A stretch of 42,403 bases of DNA, taken from Gammaproteobacteria bacterium. GTDB lineage: Bacteria > Pseudomonadota > Gammaproteobacteria > Pseudomonadales > Pseudohongiellaceae. The notes below the pieces were generated by a model, which saw nothing but the letters and a program-made list of their open reading frames with translations, was not told where the DNA came from and ran no database searches. Both the position numbers and the translations under genes were made by a program. Positions 10,176 to 19,268 of the stretch are shown one piece after another. The number at the start of each line of letters is the position of its first letter. Within the stretch, counting starts at the first letter, position 1. The DNA lies in assembly GCA_026710425.1 (NCBI GenBank), contig JAPORB010000176.1, positions 1 to 42,403 on the forward strand, written 5' to 3'.

Positions 10176-10177
10176 GT

Positions 10178-11929
10178 TCAGGCACTGTCCTTGAGCTTGT
10201 GAAATGATAAAAAGTGCTCCGCACCCTCAACTCCCAGAAAACGATTAAGAGTTTTGACCTCTGTCTTGCGGGCATCAACCACAATCAGACCTTCCAGCGA
10301 GTTGTTGAAACCTGCATGTAAATTGAAGCAAACAAGTTTGCCATTGAGGGAAAGGTAGTGGCGTAGCAACACCGGAACCGCTTTACCCGGATCACAACGA
10401 CCAACCAGTTTGCCGAGCATCTTGATGTTGGCCAGCTCGGCCAGCATCTCTTCAGTCCATACCCGGTTCTGTATTTTATGCGGAGTTATGGGCCGCACCA
10501 ATGGTACGAATTCTTTCGCTTTATAATTTGCTAGTAGCGTATCTACAATTAGAGAGCGTGCCAGATCGCTGTACTCGCGGGAGATACTGACGGAACCGAA
10601 CAGGGTGTGATATTCGGGGTTATCCACTAGAATCTGTCCAATTCCCCGCCATAGTAGATTCAGTGCCAGAGGTCGCCGCTGATAATCAAGATGAATAAAG
10701 GACCGCCCCATTTCAATAGCCGACCCAAGCTGCTGGATGAATGCCTTGTCATAACGATAAAGGGAACGGGTATACAGCCCCTTGACACCATGTTTGGACA
10801 TGATTTCATCGACCAGACCGACACGATAGGCTCCAGCGATGCGCTGTGCCACCTTGTCCCACAAGAACAGGTGCCGGTAATGGGGATCAAACTCGTCTGA
10901 ATCACTGGATAAACCAGTACCCTCGCCGACCGCCCTGAAAGCAATTTCCCGGTCGATTGCTATCTGCCCCATGATGCTGCCAAGCCGATCATAAGTTGCA
11001 AAGTAAACATCAAACTCCTCGTGCTGCACCAATCTGCAGTCCACCAGGGCTTGGATAGCACTGCTGAGCTCCAATTTCGGGTCTGTATTGGTATCTAAGC
11101 GTGCCACAACATGCTGCACAGTCTGCACTTTCTCCGGGCTGCTTATGGAAACCAGCGCATCTGTGACCACTCTGAGATATTGTGTGATTGCAAGCGGATT
11201 TCTCAGCAGTCGTAGTTCATGAGCAGGGATGGGTCGACCAAGTGTCAAAGGCAGTCTGAAGCCCTGCTTGTTGGCCAACTGGCGGGGCAGTAGCAGTGTC
11301 CTTAGCCGGGGGTGGATAATCCCCGCGGCATAAAACAGTTTGCTGTTTTTACCGCCAACTCCGATAGGCAAGCAAGTGCATTGGTACTTTTGCAGCAACT
11401 GACCAGCCAAACGACTCCACTGGCGGTCCTGAATCCTGCCTCGGCCCATATCCCAGGCAGATACCATGCCGGCCGGAAACAACTGCAAGGCACCACCATG
11501 TTGCAAATGCCGATGTAATTGCCTGATACCTTTTACATTGGCAGCGGCAGCATTTGCCGACAACACATTGACACCAATAAACAGTGGGGCCAGTTCCGGA
11601 ATGAGACGAAGCAGCTCATTCGTCAGCACTTGCAGGTCCGGCCTGGCATTTCCAATAACCCGGGCAATCGCCATACCTTCCAAACCGCCCAGAGGATGAT
11701 TGGCAACCACAAGCAGCGGTCCCTGCCGTGGAAGATCCTCAAGGATTTTGGAATTTTCGAGCTCTATCGTTATGCCCAGTGCATCCAACGTGTAGTCAAG
11801 AAACTGAAAGGGACTCAGTCCTGAAGGCCGTTGGTCGTAGATTTTGCCCAGAGAGGCCAGTCCCAAAGACCTCTCCAGCAGTGAGGCCAAAAATCTGGGC
11901 TTGACTGGAAGCCGACAGGGATTAGTCAT
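10178..11929 (-). CDS. olsF: bifunctional ornithine-lipid synthase, OlsF type (acyltransferase + N-acyltransferase)
   Basis: A 583-residue two-domain protein. The N-terminal half is a PlsC-like lysophospholipid acyltransferase domain with VVANHPLGGLEG (residues 74-85), FIGVN (118-122) and LQLFPAGMVSAWD (148-160). The C-terminal half (from about residue 300) is an OlsB/GNAT-like acyl-ACP N-acyltransferase domain with AGAYRVGL, AIEMGRSFIHLDYQRRP and FGSVSISREYS. This architecture is that of OlsF, which makes ornithine lipids alone: the C-terminal domain forms lyso-ornithine lipid and the N-terminal one adds the second acyl chain. It overlaps the upstream ATP-grasp gene by 8 bases and is followed 2 bases later by a small membrane protein, so the three form one operon. 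The domain reading is firm. That ornithine is the substrate is known for the family, not shown here. Confidence 0.85.
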   Translation of the reverse strand: MTNPCRLPVKPRFLASLLERSLGLASLGKIYDQRPSGLSPFQFLDYTLDALGITIELENSKILEDLPRQGPLLVVANHPLGGLEGMAIARVIGNARPDLQVLTNELLRLIPELAPLFIGVNVLSANAAAANVKGIRQLHRHLQHGGALQLFPAGMVSAWDMGRGRIQDRQWSRLAGQLLQKYQCTCLPIGVGGKNSKLFYAAGIIHPRLRTLLLPRQLANKQGFRLPLTLGRPIPAHELRLLRNPLAITQYLRVVTDALVSISSPEKVQTVQHVVARLDTNTDPKLELSSAIQALVDCRLVQHEEFDVYFATYDRLGSIMGQIAIDREIAFRAVGEGTGLSSDSDEFDPHYRHLFLWDKVAQRIAGAYRVGLVDEIMSKHGVKGLYTRSLYRYDKAFIQQLGSAIEMGRSFIHLDYQRRPLALNLLWRGIGQILVDNPEYHTLFGSVSISREYSDLARSLIVDTLLANYKAKEFVPLVRPITPHKIQNRVWTEEMLAELANIKMLGKLVGRCDPGKAVPVLLRHYLSLNGKLVCFNLHAGFNNSLEGLIVVDARKTEVKTLNRFLGVEGAEHFLSFHKLKDSA

Positions 11930-13037
11930 TTTTCGGGTAACGCTTTACCAGCTGTGATTCAAATCGCCAGGCCCTGATCAAGGCCATGAGGCCCGGCGTG
12001 CTATGACCAAGTCTGCGATTGGCATCACCAAGTTTAAACAGCGTGCTGTATTGCTGCAACAGTGTCTTGATAGCGCGCCCCAAGCTGGTGTGGCGATCCC
12101 ATATGTTGATCGATTCCGAACTGGCACCATTGATTTCAATGATTTCGAAATCCCTACCGGTACTGAGTCTGTCGAGATTCTGAAACTTAATGTCCAACCT
12201 GCCATAGTAGTAATTTGGGATGTCGTCAAAAATTCGGTCCAGTGCCTTCACCAAGCCTGGTTTGATATGCTCGCTACCGTCGCGAAACACTGCTCCTCGG
12301 CAGTGGCTGGCAGAAAAAACCAATCGAAATGGTTGGCCCTTTGAAATCACCCGCTCCCAGTCCTGCCAATGCCTGTCCACGTACAAATGCTGGAGCTTTC
12401 CAGCCCTGGGGTCGGCCTTTATGAGTTCTGCCAGAGTGCTACTGCCATCTCCCACTACATAGGGCGTATATTTCAAAGTCAGTGAGGTAACTTCGCCACA
12501 GTCGCTGCCCGGATAACGAACATAAAACACTCCTGCTTCAGCCTCAAACCGACTCAATTGCTGAAACTGGATCAAGCCACCTTGCGGAAAGGTTTCAAGA
12601 TAGAATTGCAGCTCCTTTTGATTTTGCAATAATTTGACCCCAGCACCCCTGCAACCAATATCAGGTTTACCTACAATAGGAAGAGACAGTCCTGCCTGCC
12701 GCAATTCCCGGGTGACAGTTTCAGCCTGCAGTTGGCGTTCGTCCGCAGTAACCCGGTAAATCATCCACGGCAGAATCCAGTGTCTCGCCTTGTCACCGGC
12801 AAGCTTAAGTATTGCAGATTTTTCAACTCCAACCATACCCGATAGCGGCACAGCTGGACTGGCGATCAGCGGCAGAGTCAGGCTACGATAACGCACAGAG
12901 AGCAGCAACCACCAGACTGCGACCGGCACATACATCAGCCATAGCGGCCAGAATTCAAAAAAGGAAGTAATACGGCCAGTTAAATCGAGCGGTGGCATGC
13001 CTGGGGGCACATAGGGTGTGTTGGATTTGGAGGACAT
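11922..13037 (-). CDS. membrane-anchored ATP-grasp ligase
   Basis: A 371-residue protein of the ATP-grasp superfamily, resembling D-Ala-D-Ala ligase or carboxylate-amine ligases. A hydrophobic segment near the N-terminus (FWPLWLMYVPVAVWWLLLSV) should anchor it in the membrane. The ATP-grasp part shows the ATP-binding loop VGKPDIGCRGAGV, a strand with GLIQFQQL, and the metal-binding end FEIIEINGASSESINIWD. Such enzymes activate a carboxylate as acylphosphate and join it to an amine. I choose the ATG at 13037; a TTG seven codons upstream (13058) is the alternative, and neither has a clear ribosome binding site. The 8-base overlap with olsF suggests it acts on an aminolipid or its head group, which is inference. 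The substrate is unknown. Confidence 0.75.
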   Translation of the reverse strand: MSSKSNTPYVPPGMPPLDLTGRITSFFEFWPLWLMYVPVAVWWLLLSVRYRSLTLPLIASPAVPLSGMVGVEKSAILKLAGDKARHWILPWMIYRVTADERQLQAETVTRELRQAGLSLPIVGKPDIGCRGAGVKLLQNQKELQFYLETFPQGGLIQFQQLSRFEAEAGVFYVRYPGSDCGEVTSLTLKYTPYVVGDGSSTLAELIKADPRAGKLQHLYVDRHWQDWERVISKGQPFRLVFSASHCRGAVFRDGSEHIKPGLVKALDRIFDDIPNYYYGRLDIKFQNLDRLSTGRDFEIIEINGASSESINIWDRHTSLGRAIKTLLQQYSTLFKLGDANRRLGHSTPGLMALIRAWRFESQLVKRYPKND

Positions 13038-13274
13038 CAGGTGTTTTCTGAAAGGCAATTGATAGTACGTTTGCCGTAACTGATTCAGCAGTGTTTACGC
13101 CTGGTTTTTCCAAACCTAAGGCATTCACAATGTACGTCAATTCGCTTTTCTGCGCGTATCTGTCCTAGATTCAGGAAAGAGATAGAGAATTACCCTCCAG
13201 ATTGGTAGTTGTCAACTTGGCGTTTGCAGTTCAATTAACTCAGCGAGTGTTGGACAGGTCAAGGATTGGAGATG

Positions 13275-13751
13275 TCAGGGAGGCAATCGGCTTTCCAGCA
13301 AGGCTTGCAAACTTTGAATGGCCTTATTTTGAATCACCAAAACATCATGAATTGAGGCAACATCCGCCTGAAGTGAGACTATATTTGCCTGCAGTGAGTC
13401 AACATCTGCTTGAACTGAGACTACACTTGCCTGCAGTGAGTCAACATCTGCTTGAACTGAGACTACATTTGCCTGAACTGAGGCAATATCACCTCTGAGT
13501 TGTAACTGCAATGCAAACAAAGCGATGATGGCAGCACTAAATACCCCAAGAATCCAGCGCATCCAAGTGAACTCTGCTTTGATTTCACGGATGTCAGATT
13601 TCGTAGCCATTTCACTGATGTCAGTTTTGGCAGCCAAGTCTCCTTGTGAGAATCTGATTGTTTCAACAAGCACCTCAGCTTGACCTTGGGAAAATTTGTT
13701 TCCTTCGGTCAGTTTCTTAAAGGTCTTGTGGGTATCAAATTCAATACTCAT
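13275..13751 (-). CDS. membrane-anchored coiled-coil protein (DUF1640/CCDC90-like)
   Basis: A 158-residue protein with three parts. An N-terminal region resembles DUF1640 proteins (FDTHKTFKKLTEGNKFSQGQ then LAAKTDISEMATKSDI). One membrane helix follows (MRWILGVFSAAIIALFALQL, about residues 65-84). The tail is a strict heptad coiled coil with repeating SVQADVDSLQA-type units. The start is well supported: AAGGA lies about nine bases before the ATG. The tail is encoded by tandem 42-bp DNA repeats, two of them 41/42 identical. Function is unknown; relatives are annotated as membrane coiled-coil proteins. A promoter with a perfect TTGACA lies about 155 bases upstream. Confidence 0.75.
   Translation of the reverse strand: MSIEFDTHKTFKKLTEGNKFSQGQAEVLVETIRFSQGDLAAKTDISEMATKSDIREIKAEFTWMRWILGVFSAAIIALFALQLQLRGDIASVQANVVSVQADVDSLQASVVSVQADVDSLQANIVSLQADVASIHDVLVIQNKAIQSLQALLESRLPP
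13353..13490. repeat. tandem 42-bp coding repeat
   Basis: Two adjacent 42-bp units (13385-13426 and 13427-13468) differ at one base. Both flanks carry degenerate partial units. Each unit encodes 14 residues, i.e. two heptads of the coiled-coil tail of the protein at 13275-13751, so length changes by whole units would keep the reading frame and the heptad phase. Confidence 0.85.
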
Positions 13752-13765
13752 GCTCTTGTTCCTTT

Positions 13766-13784
13766 CTGCAAGAATGTCTTGCAG
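13766..13784. promoter_or_regulatory. palindrome in the 5' leader of the coiled-coil gene
   Basis: CTGCAAGA-ATG-TCTTGCAG is a perfect 8-bp inverted repeat with a 3-base centre, just upstream of the ribosome binding site of the coiled-coil gene. It could form a tight hairpin in the leader mRNA or be an operator half-site pair. The repeat is seen; the role is inferred. Confidence 0.35.
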
Positions 13785-13905
13785 TGACTATCTCAACATT
13801 CTTTTAGGCAGCAATCGCTGTTTAAAAGGCTACGGCGAGTATCTCACCCTTCCTAGCAAGCCTTAACAGGCAGAGACACGCTCCTTCAAAATTGAACATG
13901 TATAC

Positions 13906-13934
13906 AGTGTATAGCTACCCCATGGATGTGTCAA
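13906..13934 (-). promoter_or_regulatory. sigma-70-type promoter for the coiled-coil gene
   Basis: On the minus strand a perfect TTGACA (13934-13929) is followed after 17 bases by TACACT (13911-13906). A transcript would start near 13899 and leave a leader of about 150 bases before the ATG at 13751. The -10 overlaps a small palindrome, TATAC-AGT-GTATA (13901-13913), where a repressor could bind. Confidence 0.5.
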
Positions 13935-14239
13935 GCGATTCAATAGATTTTTTTGTTAGAGCGAAATCGTAGGTAGTTACCCCAAATACCCCAGGGACCT
14001 ATGGTTGCATAATAGAAACGAATTATTCTGCCAGAAACGGTATCCTGTTTTTCTGCTTCACGGCACAAATTCGCTTCTGATGTTTACTTTCTGATTCAGG
14101 GTGGCGCATGACCACAAATGCCATTAGGTAATACAAATCTGAATCGTCTACCTAAATTAGGTTTTGCTGATGGCTCAACCGTTCACTTTACAGCTGGCCA
14201 GCCTACAGCACAAGGGGTGTAGGCATCTAGGGCCGCCTA

Positions 14240-14268
14240 CTGTCACTCAGCCGCCGCTGCGCTATAAT
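14240..14268 (+). promoter_or_regulatory. sigma-70-type promoter for the 127-residue membrane protein
   Basis: A perfect TATAAT at 14263-14268 is preceded at 17 bases by CTGTCA (14240-14245), a four-of-six match to the -35 consensus. The expected start near 14275 gives a short leader to the ATG at 14300. Confidence 0.5.
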
Positions 14269-14299
14269 TTACACCTGACTCTTCAGTGGACCATACGCC

Positions 14300-14683
14300 A
14301 TGTTGGGAAAATTACTGCTGACGCTGGCCGTTATTGCAACCGCCTTACTTTATGTCAAGCACAGAAATCAGGCTGAACAAAAAATAGCAGCGGACCAAAA
14401 CGGCAACCTGCAGACCACTTCTGCTACATCTTCCTTGGCTGGAAGACGATTGGCCTGGCTGGTTCTGGCTGTCCTGATTGGGACAGCAGTCTCAGTCTAT
14501 CTTTACCGCTGGCAGGATAATCACAAGATTCTGACCGTCAACTTGTACCGCGAGAATCAATCTGGCCCGGTAAGCTATCGGGTCTACAAGTATCAGCTAC
14601 AATCTAGGCAATTTGTCACCACTGATGGTAGGCAAATCACAGTTGCTAGCAGCGAACGCATGGAAATAATTGGTCTGGATTAG
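14300..14683 (+). CDS. two-helix membrane protein, function unknown
   Basis: A 127-residue protein with two predicted membrane helices: residues about 2-18 (LGKLLLTLAVIATALLY) and about 50-68 (LAWLVLAVLIGTAVSVYLY). A charged, glutamine-rich linker lies between them. The C-terminal domain of about 55 residues contains VSYRVYKYQLQSRQFVTTDG and is probably all beta strand. The topology suggests both ends on the same side of the membrane. It is a lone gene with its own promoter, convergent with the stress operon to its right. I do not recognise the family. Confidence 0.7.
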   Translation: MLGKLLLTLAVIATALLYVKHRNQAEQKIAADQNGNLQTTSATSSLAGRRLAWLVLAVLIGTAVSVYLYRWQDNHKILTVNLYRENQSGPVSYRVYKYQLQSRQFVTTDGRQITVASSERMEIIGLD

Positions 14684-14774
14684 TAAAGTAGAAGATGGCC
14701 TTTGCTGTACAAAGTGCGCAGGGTCTGAATACCACTGAGTTAGGCACGAACTACTGCCGCAATTTCTAAATGAT

Positions 14775-15365
14775 TCAGTTGGCTTCCACTTCCAGAGTCG
14801 AAAGATCATCCATATCCATAAGCTCATCGATATCAAACCGACGACCTAGTGCTGCTATATCATTACCACTGATATCACCGACAATGTTGATCATAACAGT
14901 CTCCTCATCCGAAGCCACCATGACAGCAATGCCATGAATCAATTCGGCATCTTTTGAAAGACGAAGGTAGATATCAACATATTCATCATCTTCCCGAACA
15001 CGCACCACCCGGTCCCAACCCTGATTGTCAAGATCAGAGGCTATTTCTGACATGGAGGTGGAAATGTTATCCACATCAAGTGCATTACTCTGAAATACAT
15101 TGACCCTGACGTTAATTAGTCTGGACACGAAGTCTGCTGCCATTTCGTCCTCTGAACGAATCAGGTTGGTAATGATAGCCAGTAACGGTGCCTTCAGACT
15201 AATCTCTACTGTAGGTTCCGATTCTACTTGGGCTGTCAAAGTAGAGAAATCCACAAAGCCCGGGTGTGTCTGCATTTGATTATCTGCTGCCATTGACAGG
15301 GGGATGATCCAGGGGATTGTTGACAAGGCAACGGCACCTATCAATAAAGTTCTGAAATAACTCAT
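14775..15365 (-). CDS. exported DUF4252-type protein in the ECF sigma operon
   Basis: A 196-residue protein with an N-terminal signal peptide (LLIGAVALSTIPWIIPLSMA) and a mature part that fits DUF4252. It opens GFVDFSTL, has a hydrophobic strand-helix core, and contains DDEYVDIYLRLSKDAE and ETVMINIVGDISGNDIAALG. It is the third gene after the sigma factor and the anti-sigma factor, with about 90 bases separating it from the latter. DUF4252 genes are known to accompany ECF sigma/anti-sigma pairs. A periplasmic sensing or effector role in envelope stress is inferred from this context. Confidence 0.75.
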   Translation of the reverse strand: MSYFRTLLIGAVALSTIPWIIPLSMAADNQMQTHPGFVDFSTLTAQVESEPTVEISLKAPLLAIITNLIRSEDEMAADFVSRLINVRVNVFQSNALDVDNISTSMSEIASDLDNQGWDRVVRVREDDEYVDIYLRLSKDAELIHGIAVMVASDEETVMINIVGDISGNDIAALGRRFDIDELMDMDDLSTLEVEAN

Positions 15366-15455
15366 AACACTACCTCGCTAATTGCCAAATCATTCGTTGC
15401 AGGAAGCATCTTCGGCAAATTTTTCTTAGATAAAATTATCTTGATCCAAGCCTCA

Positions 15456-16103
15456 TTAAATCTCATCACCAGCCAGTTCCTCATCAGCATCAAATCGGAT
15501 ACGCTCAAAAGTAGCATCAAGGTTACCGCTGAATGGTCGCAAAAACCTGCCACCAACTAGTTCCTCAGCGCGTTCACTTACTTGGTTCAGATACTCAATG
15601 GCCAGAACTAACTCATTCAGGGCCTGGGTGATATCTCGTTGGTTATACCCGACTGGACGAAGTGGAATAGTTGCGGATTCATCCGGCATCGCCGGTATGA
15701 CCACTCTTGCTACAGGTCCAGAAGGGGTCGAAGATTGCTCCGGCGGCAGTATGATTAATCCATAGACAACAATGGCCAGCATCGGAATAGCGTAACGGAC
15801 ACTAACCGGCATAGTGCCAAGCCACTGTAACAGAGCCCTCCACCCATTTGCTTCCGGTTGTGCAGTGGTTGCAGCTGCAAATCGCTTTGCCTGGTCCACA
15901 GTTGCCTCGGAACAATCCATCATAGGTAAATCTAGCAGGCTGTCTTGAACGGTTTTTGCATATCGAAATTCGGCAGCGCAATCTGCACAGGAATTGAGAT
16001 GCCACAGAAATGCTTCCTGCCGGTTTTCGCTCATCTCACCATCAAGATAGGAATCGAACTGCAGTCTGATGGAATAGCATTTTGATTCATTACTAGTGGA
16101 CAT
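15456..16103 (-). CDS. zinc-finger anti-sigma factor
   Basis: A 215-residue single-pass membrane protein. The N-terminal cytoplasmic part holds a zinc-associated anti-sigma motif, HLNSCADC (His35-x3-Cys39-x2-Cys42), preceded by the usual FDSYLDGEMSENRQEAFLWH. One membrane helix (VRYAIPMLAIVVYGLIIL, about residues 100-117) separates it from a periplasmic domain of about 95 residues. The gene follows the ECF sigma factor gene by about 110 bases. By family knowledge it should hold the sigma factor inactive at the membrane until an envelope signal releases it; which signal is not visible. Confidence 0.85.
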   Translation of the reverse strand: MSTSNESKCYSIRLQFDSYLDGEMSENRQEAFLWHLNSCADCAAEFRYAKTVQDSLLDLPMMDCSEATVDQAKRFAAATTAQPEANGWRALLQWLGTMPVSVRYAIPMLAIVVYGLIILPPEQSSTPSGPVARVVIPAMPDESATIPLRPVGYNQRDITQALNELVLAIEYLNQVSERAEELVGGRFLRPFSGNLDATFERIRFDADEELAGDEI

Positions 16104-16211
16104 ATTTATTTCCTTACAATCCTTTGACTTTAACTATGACAGCCTTACATTAATATTCTGACAATATCTGTTAGTTTCTGTTAGCTACTGCCTAGTTAGG
16201 CATATGGTTTC

Positions 16212-16793
16212 TTAATTGTGCATCTGATTTACGATTTTCATGGGTGTCAACTTAACCCTGTGGGCACCGTTCTGTAGGGTGTTATCCTCATATAACCTTC
16301 TCAGTTCCGAATCTTCACGAAGCTTGCGGCGGGCGCGATGCAGATAAACCTTGACCTGACTTTCACTCAACTCCAGACAGTATTTAATATCATCATAGGT
16401 CTGCCCCTGAATATCGCGCATAATAATGATGCTACGGAACGGGTCATCCAGCTTCCTAATGCCATGCATAAGCCGATGCCTGAATGTCTCCTCATCGAGA
16501 CTTCTGCCCACATCTTCATCTTTAGCTGGATGCTGATCCGGGGTAGCAAACTCATCAGTATTTTCCATTTGTTTTTTTCGCCTGCGGACCAGATCAATTA
16601 CCTGATTGTGGGCAACTCGCATCAACCAGGCACTGAGCTTGTTATGATCGATCTTTTGCCAGTTTTGCCAAAGCTTGATCAACACATCTTGGGTAACATC
16701 TTCAGCATCTTCCGGTGATCGCAGACTGTAGTAGGCAAAGGAGTAAATCCGCTGCCGATACTGGGCTACTGCTTGCTGGTATTGCTCTATCAT
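16212..16793 (-). CDS. ECF-family RNA polymerase sigma factor
   Basis: A 193-residue sigma-70 family member of the extracytoplasmic-function type. Region 2 is seen as YSFAYYSLRSPEDAEDVTQD and LSAWLMRVAHNQVIDLVRRR. Region 4 is seen as LDDPFRSIIIMRDIQGQTYDD then LELSESQVKVYLHRARRKLR. The start at 16793 gives the normal N-terminal length. No ribosome binding site precedes it, and the likely -10 element of its own promoter lies only about 11 bases upstream, so the message may be almost leaderless. It is followed by its anti-sigma factor and a DUF4252 protein. The same promoter motif lies before the lipoprotein gene at 16973 and the efflux operon at 30896. Confidence 0.92.
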   Translation of the reverse strand: MIEQYQQAVAQYRQRIYSFAYYSLRSPEDAEDVTQDVLIKLWQNWQKIDHNKLSAWLMRVAHNQVIDLVRRRKKQMENTDEFATPDQHPAKDEDVGRSLDEETFRHRLMHGIRKLDDPFRSIIIMRDIQGQTYDDIKYCLELSESQVKVYLHRARRKLREDSELRRLYEDNTLQNGAHRVKLTPMKIVNQMHN

Positions 16794-16804
16794 TTGTAAT
16801 CAAG

Positions 16805-16830
16805 GACAGGATTCATCAAAAACTGTTACA
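16805..16830 (-). promoter_or_regulatory. ECF-type promoter, site 1 (sigma factor operon)
   Basis: On the minus strand TGTAAC (16830-16825), 16 bases, then TGTC (16808-16805), 11 bases before the ATG of the ECF sigma gene. TGTAAC with a C/T-GTC -10 block is a known ECF-type promoter form. The identical spacing at two other sites in the window supports autoregulation. Confidence 0.65.
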
Positions 16831-16972
16831 GTTGATCCAACGAACAGCAGGGGTGAGAATGTTCTCTTAGACCTAATGTTCTTAGCCTTTTCATCAACTC
16901 AACTATCTGACCAGACACCATAACTGTGCGCTGCTTCTATGTTTATCTGGTTCAAACTATAGCGATTATGGA

Positions 16973-17359
16973 CTAGAATCTCTGTTCATCTATCCAGTAG
17001 TTGCTCACAATCCCGTCGATAAATTCAATGGTCAGTGTCTCAACCCGCTCCTCTTCCACATCTACCTGAAGCAACAGAAACAGACCCACCTCGGTTTCTT
17101 TCTCAAATCGATTGCGATAAGTCCAGACTTCCTTGCCATCAGCATAGGTGCGTCGAGAAAGCGGCTCACCAAAAGCCTTGCGAACAGACTCATGATCACT
17201 GAGTCCTTTATCAAGACTGCTGACCTCTTGCTCATCCCATACTCGCGATACCGAACGGGAATCTGAATCTACAGTCACTAGACATCCGGTGAGTGTCGCT
17301 ACTGGAACCAGCAACATTGCCATGATTAACAATTTGACCCTTATTTGATTTATGCACAT
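16973..17359 (-). CDS. BamE/SmpA-like outer-membrane lipoprotein
   Basis: A 128-residue lipoprotein. The signal peptide ends in the lipobox LTGC (Cys26). The mature domain resembles the SmpA/BamE fold: SDHESVRKAFGEPLSRR, then KEVWTYRNRF and a closing strand LTIEFIDGIVSNYWIDE. I start it at the ATG at 17359 because AGAGGAAA precedes it at the right distance and the signal peptide begins there; the frame remains open upstream to 17506 without signal features. An ECF-type promoter lies at 17525-17550, giving a leader of about 160 bases. It lies upstream of the ECF sigma operon on the same strand and is a probable member of its regulon. Confidence 0.75.
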   Translation of the reverse strand: MCINQIRVKLLIMAMLLVPVATLTGCLVTVDSDSRSVSRVWDEQEVSSLDKGLSDHESVRKAFGEPLSRRTYADGKEVWTYRNRFEKETEVGLFLLLQVDVEEERVETLTIEFIDGIVSNYWIDEQRF

Positions 17360-17524
17360 TGCTTTTCCTCTTCTACAGTTTTTCATACAGTTAATTGTCC
17401 TTTCCCTGAAGTTGAACTTGACCATTGGCCGATAATTCACAAGGACAGGTAGCCAGCGTGGAGATTCAGATTTGTCGACTAGGACTCTGTTACCATTCGA
17501 GAACATTGAGTTTCACACTTTCCA

Positions 17525-17550
17525 GACGACTGCCAATGTAAAAGGTTACA
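17525..17550 (-). promoter_or_regulatory. ECF-type promoter, site 2 (lipoprotein gene)
   Basis: On the minus strand TGTAAC (17550-17545), 16 bases, then CGTC (17528-17525), matching the site before the sigma gene in sequence and spacing. A second TGTAAC lies 13 bases further upstream (17563-17558) but has no -10 partner at the same distance. Confidence 0.65.
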
Positions 17551-17649
17551 GTCACTTGTTACACAATCTGACCATAACCCTGAAGGAGCGACTTACTTAT
17601 GCTTACAGTCTCTAAATGCTTTATGCTTTATCTGAGGTAATTGCAAAAC

Positions 17650-18600
17650 ATGACTAGATTCAACCGATTGTTTCCGCTTTGGGCATTGCTTTTCTCAGCA
17701 GTGGCATATGCACTTGCGGATATCTTTGCCACACTTCAAGGTTGGATTGTGCCATTGCTTTCCCTGGTAATGTTCGTCATGGGCCTGAATCTCACCAGCA
17801 AAGACTTTTTACGCATCAGTGCCAATCCCAAGCCAATAGTTATCGGTGTCCTGCTGCAGTTTCTGTTGATGCCGCTGCTGGCCTTCAGTCTTGCCTCCAT
17901 TCTCCAGTTGTCTCCTCAGCTAACGGTCGGCATGATTCTGGTAGGAAGTTGTGCCGGAGGCACCGCCTCCAATGTCATCAGCTATCTGGCAAAAGCCGAT
18001 CTGGCATTATCAATCAGCTTGACGGTTACCTCGACTTTGGTAGGCGTGATTGCAACACCACTGCTTTGCAGCCTGTACCTGTCACAAACCATCGCCGTTG
18101 ACAGCCTAGGCATGTTGCTGAGCATCGCTCAACTGGTGCTGTTGCCGGTAAGTATTGGTGCTCTGCTTAATTATTACGCCATCAACACGGTGGACAAAGT
18201 GCGTCCGATGTTACCGAGTCTGTCGATAATTCTGATTTTGTTGATCATAGCAATCATCGTTTCTCTTAACAGCGAACGCCTAGGTGAAACCGGCCTACTT
18301 ATTCTGCTGGCTGTGATACTCCATAACTTGGGCGGACTGGCTGGTGGCTACACCTTGAGCCGACTATGCGGCCTGAATGTCAGACAGAGTCATACCATTG
18401 CTATTGAGGTGGGCATGCAAAACTCTGGTCTTGGTGTAGCACTTGCCCTTCAGTTTTTCTCTGTCACCGCTGCATTGCCTGGAGCATTGTTTAGTATTTG
18501 GCACAACATCAGCGGTTCCATACTGGCATCCTACTGGAGCAGTCAGAAAAATTCTCTGGCAAAGGTTCCGTGTAAAACGGAAGAAACAGTTTCCGGGTGA
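17650..18600 (+). CDS. bile acid:sodium symporter (BASS) family transporter
   Basis: A 316-residue membrane protein with about ten hydrophobic segments, of the BASS/arsenite-resistance-like superfamily. Signatures are SLVMFVMGLNLTSKDF, the sodium-site motif VGSCAGGTASNVISYLAKAD, and AIEVGMQNSGLGVALA near the C-terminus, both crossover-helix motifs of the family. Bacterial members import organic anions such as pantoate or 2-keto acids with sodium; the substrate here is unknown. I use the ATG at 17650; a TTG at 17641 is only two bases from the GAGG and is less likely. It is divergent from the lipoprotein gene. Confidence 0.9.
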   Translation: MTRFNRLFPLWALLFSAVAYALADIFATLQGWIVPLLSLVMFVMGLNLTSKDFLRISANPKPIVIGVLLQFLLMPLLAFSLASILQLSPQLTVGMILVGSCAGGTASNVISYLAKADLALSISLTVTSTLVGVIATPLLCSLYLSQTIAVDSLGMLLSIAQLVLLPVSIGALLNYYAINTVDKVRPMLPSLSIILILLIIAIIVSLNSERLGETGLLILLAVILHNLGGLAGGYTLSRLCGLNVRQSHTIAIEVGMQNSGLGVALALQFFSVTAALPGALFSIWHNISGSILASYWSSQKNSLAKVPCKTEETVSG

Positions 18601-19268
<668 letters not shown>

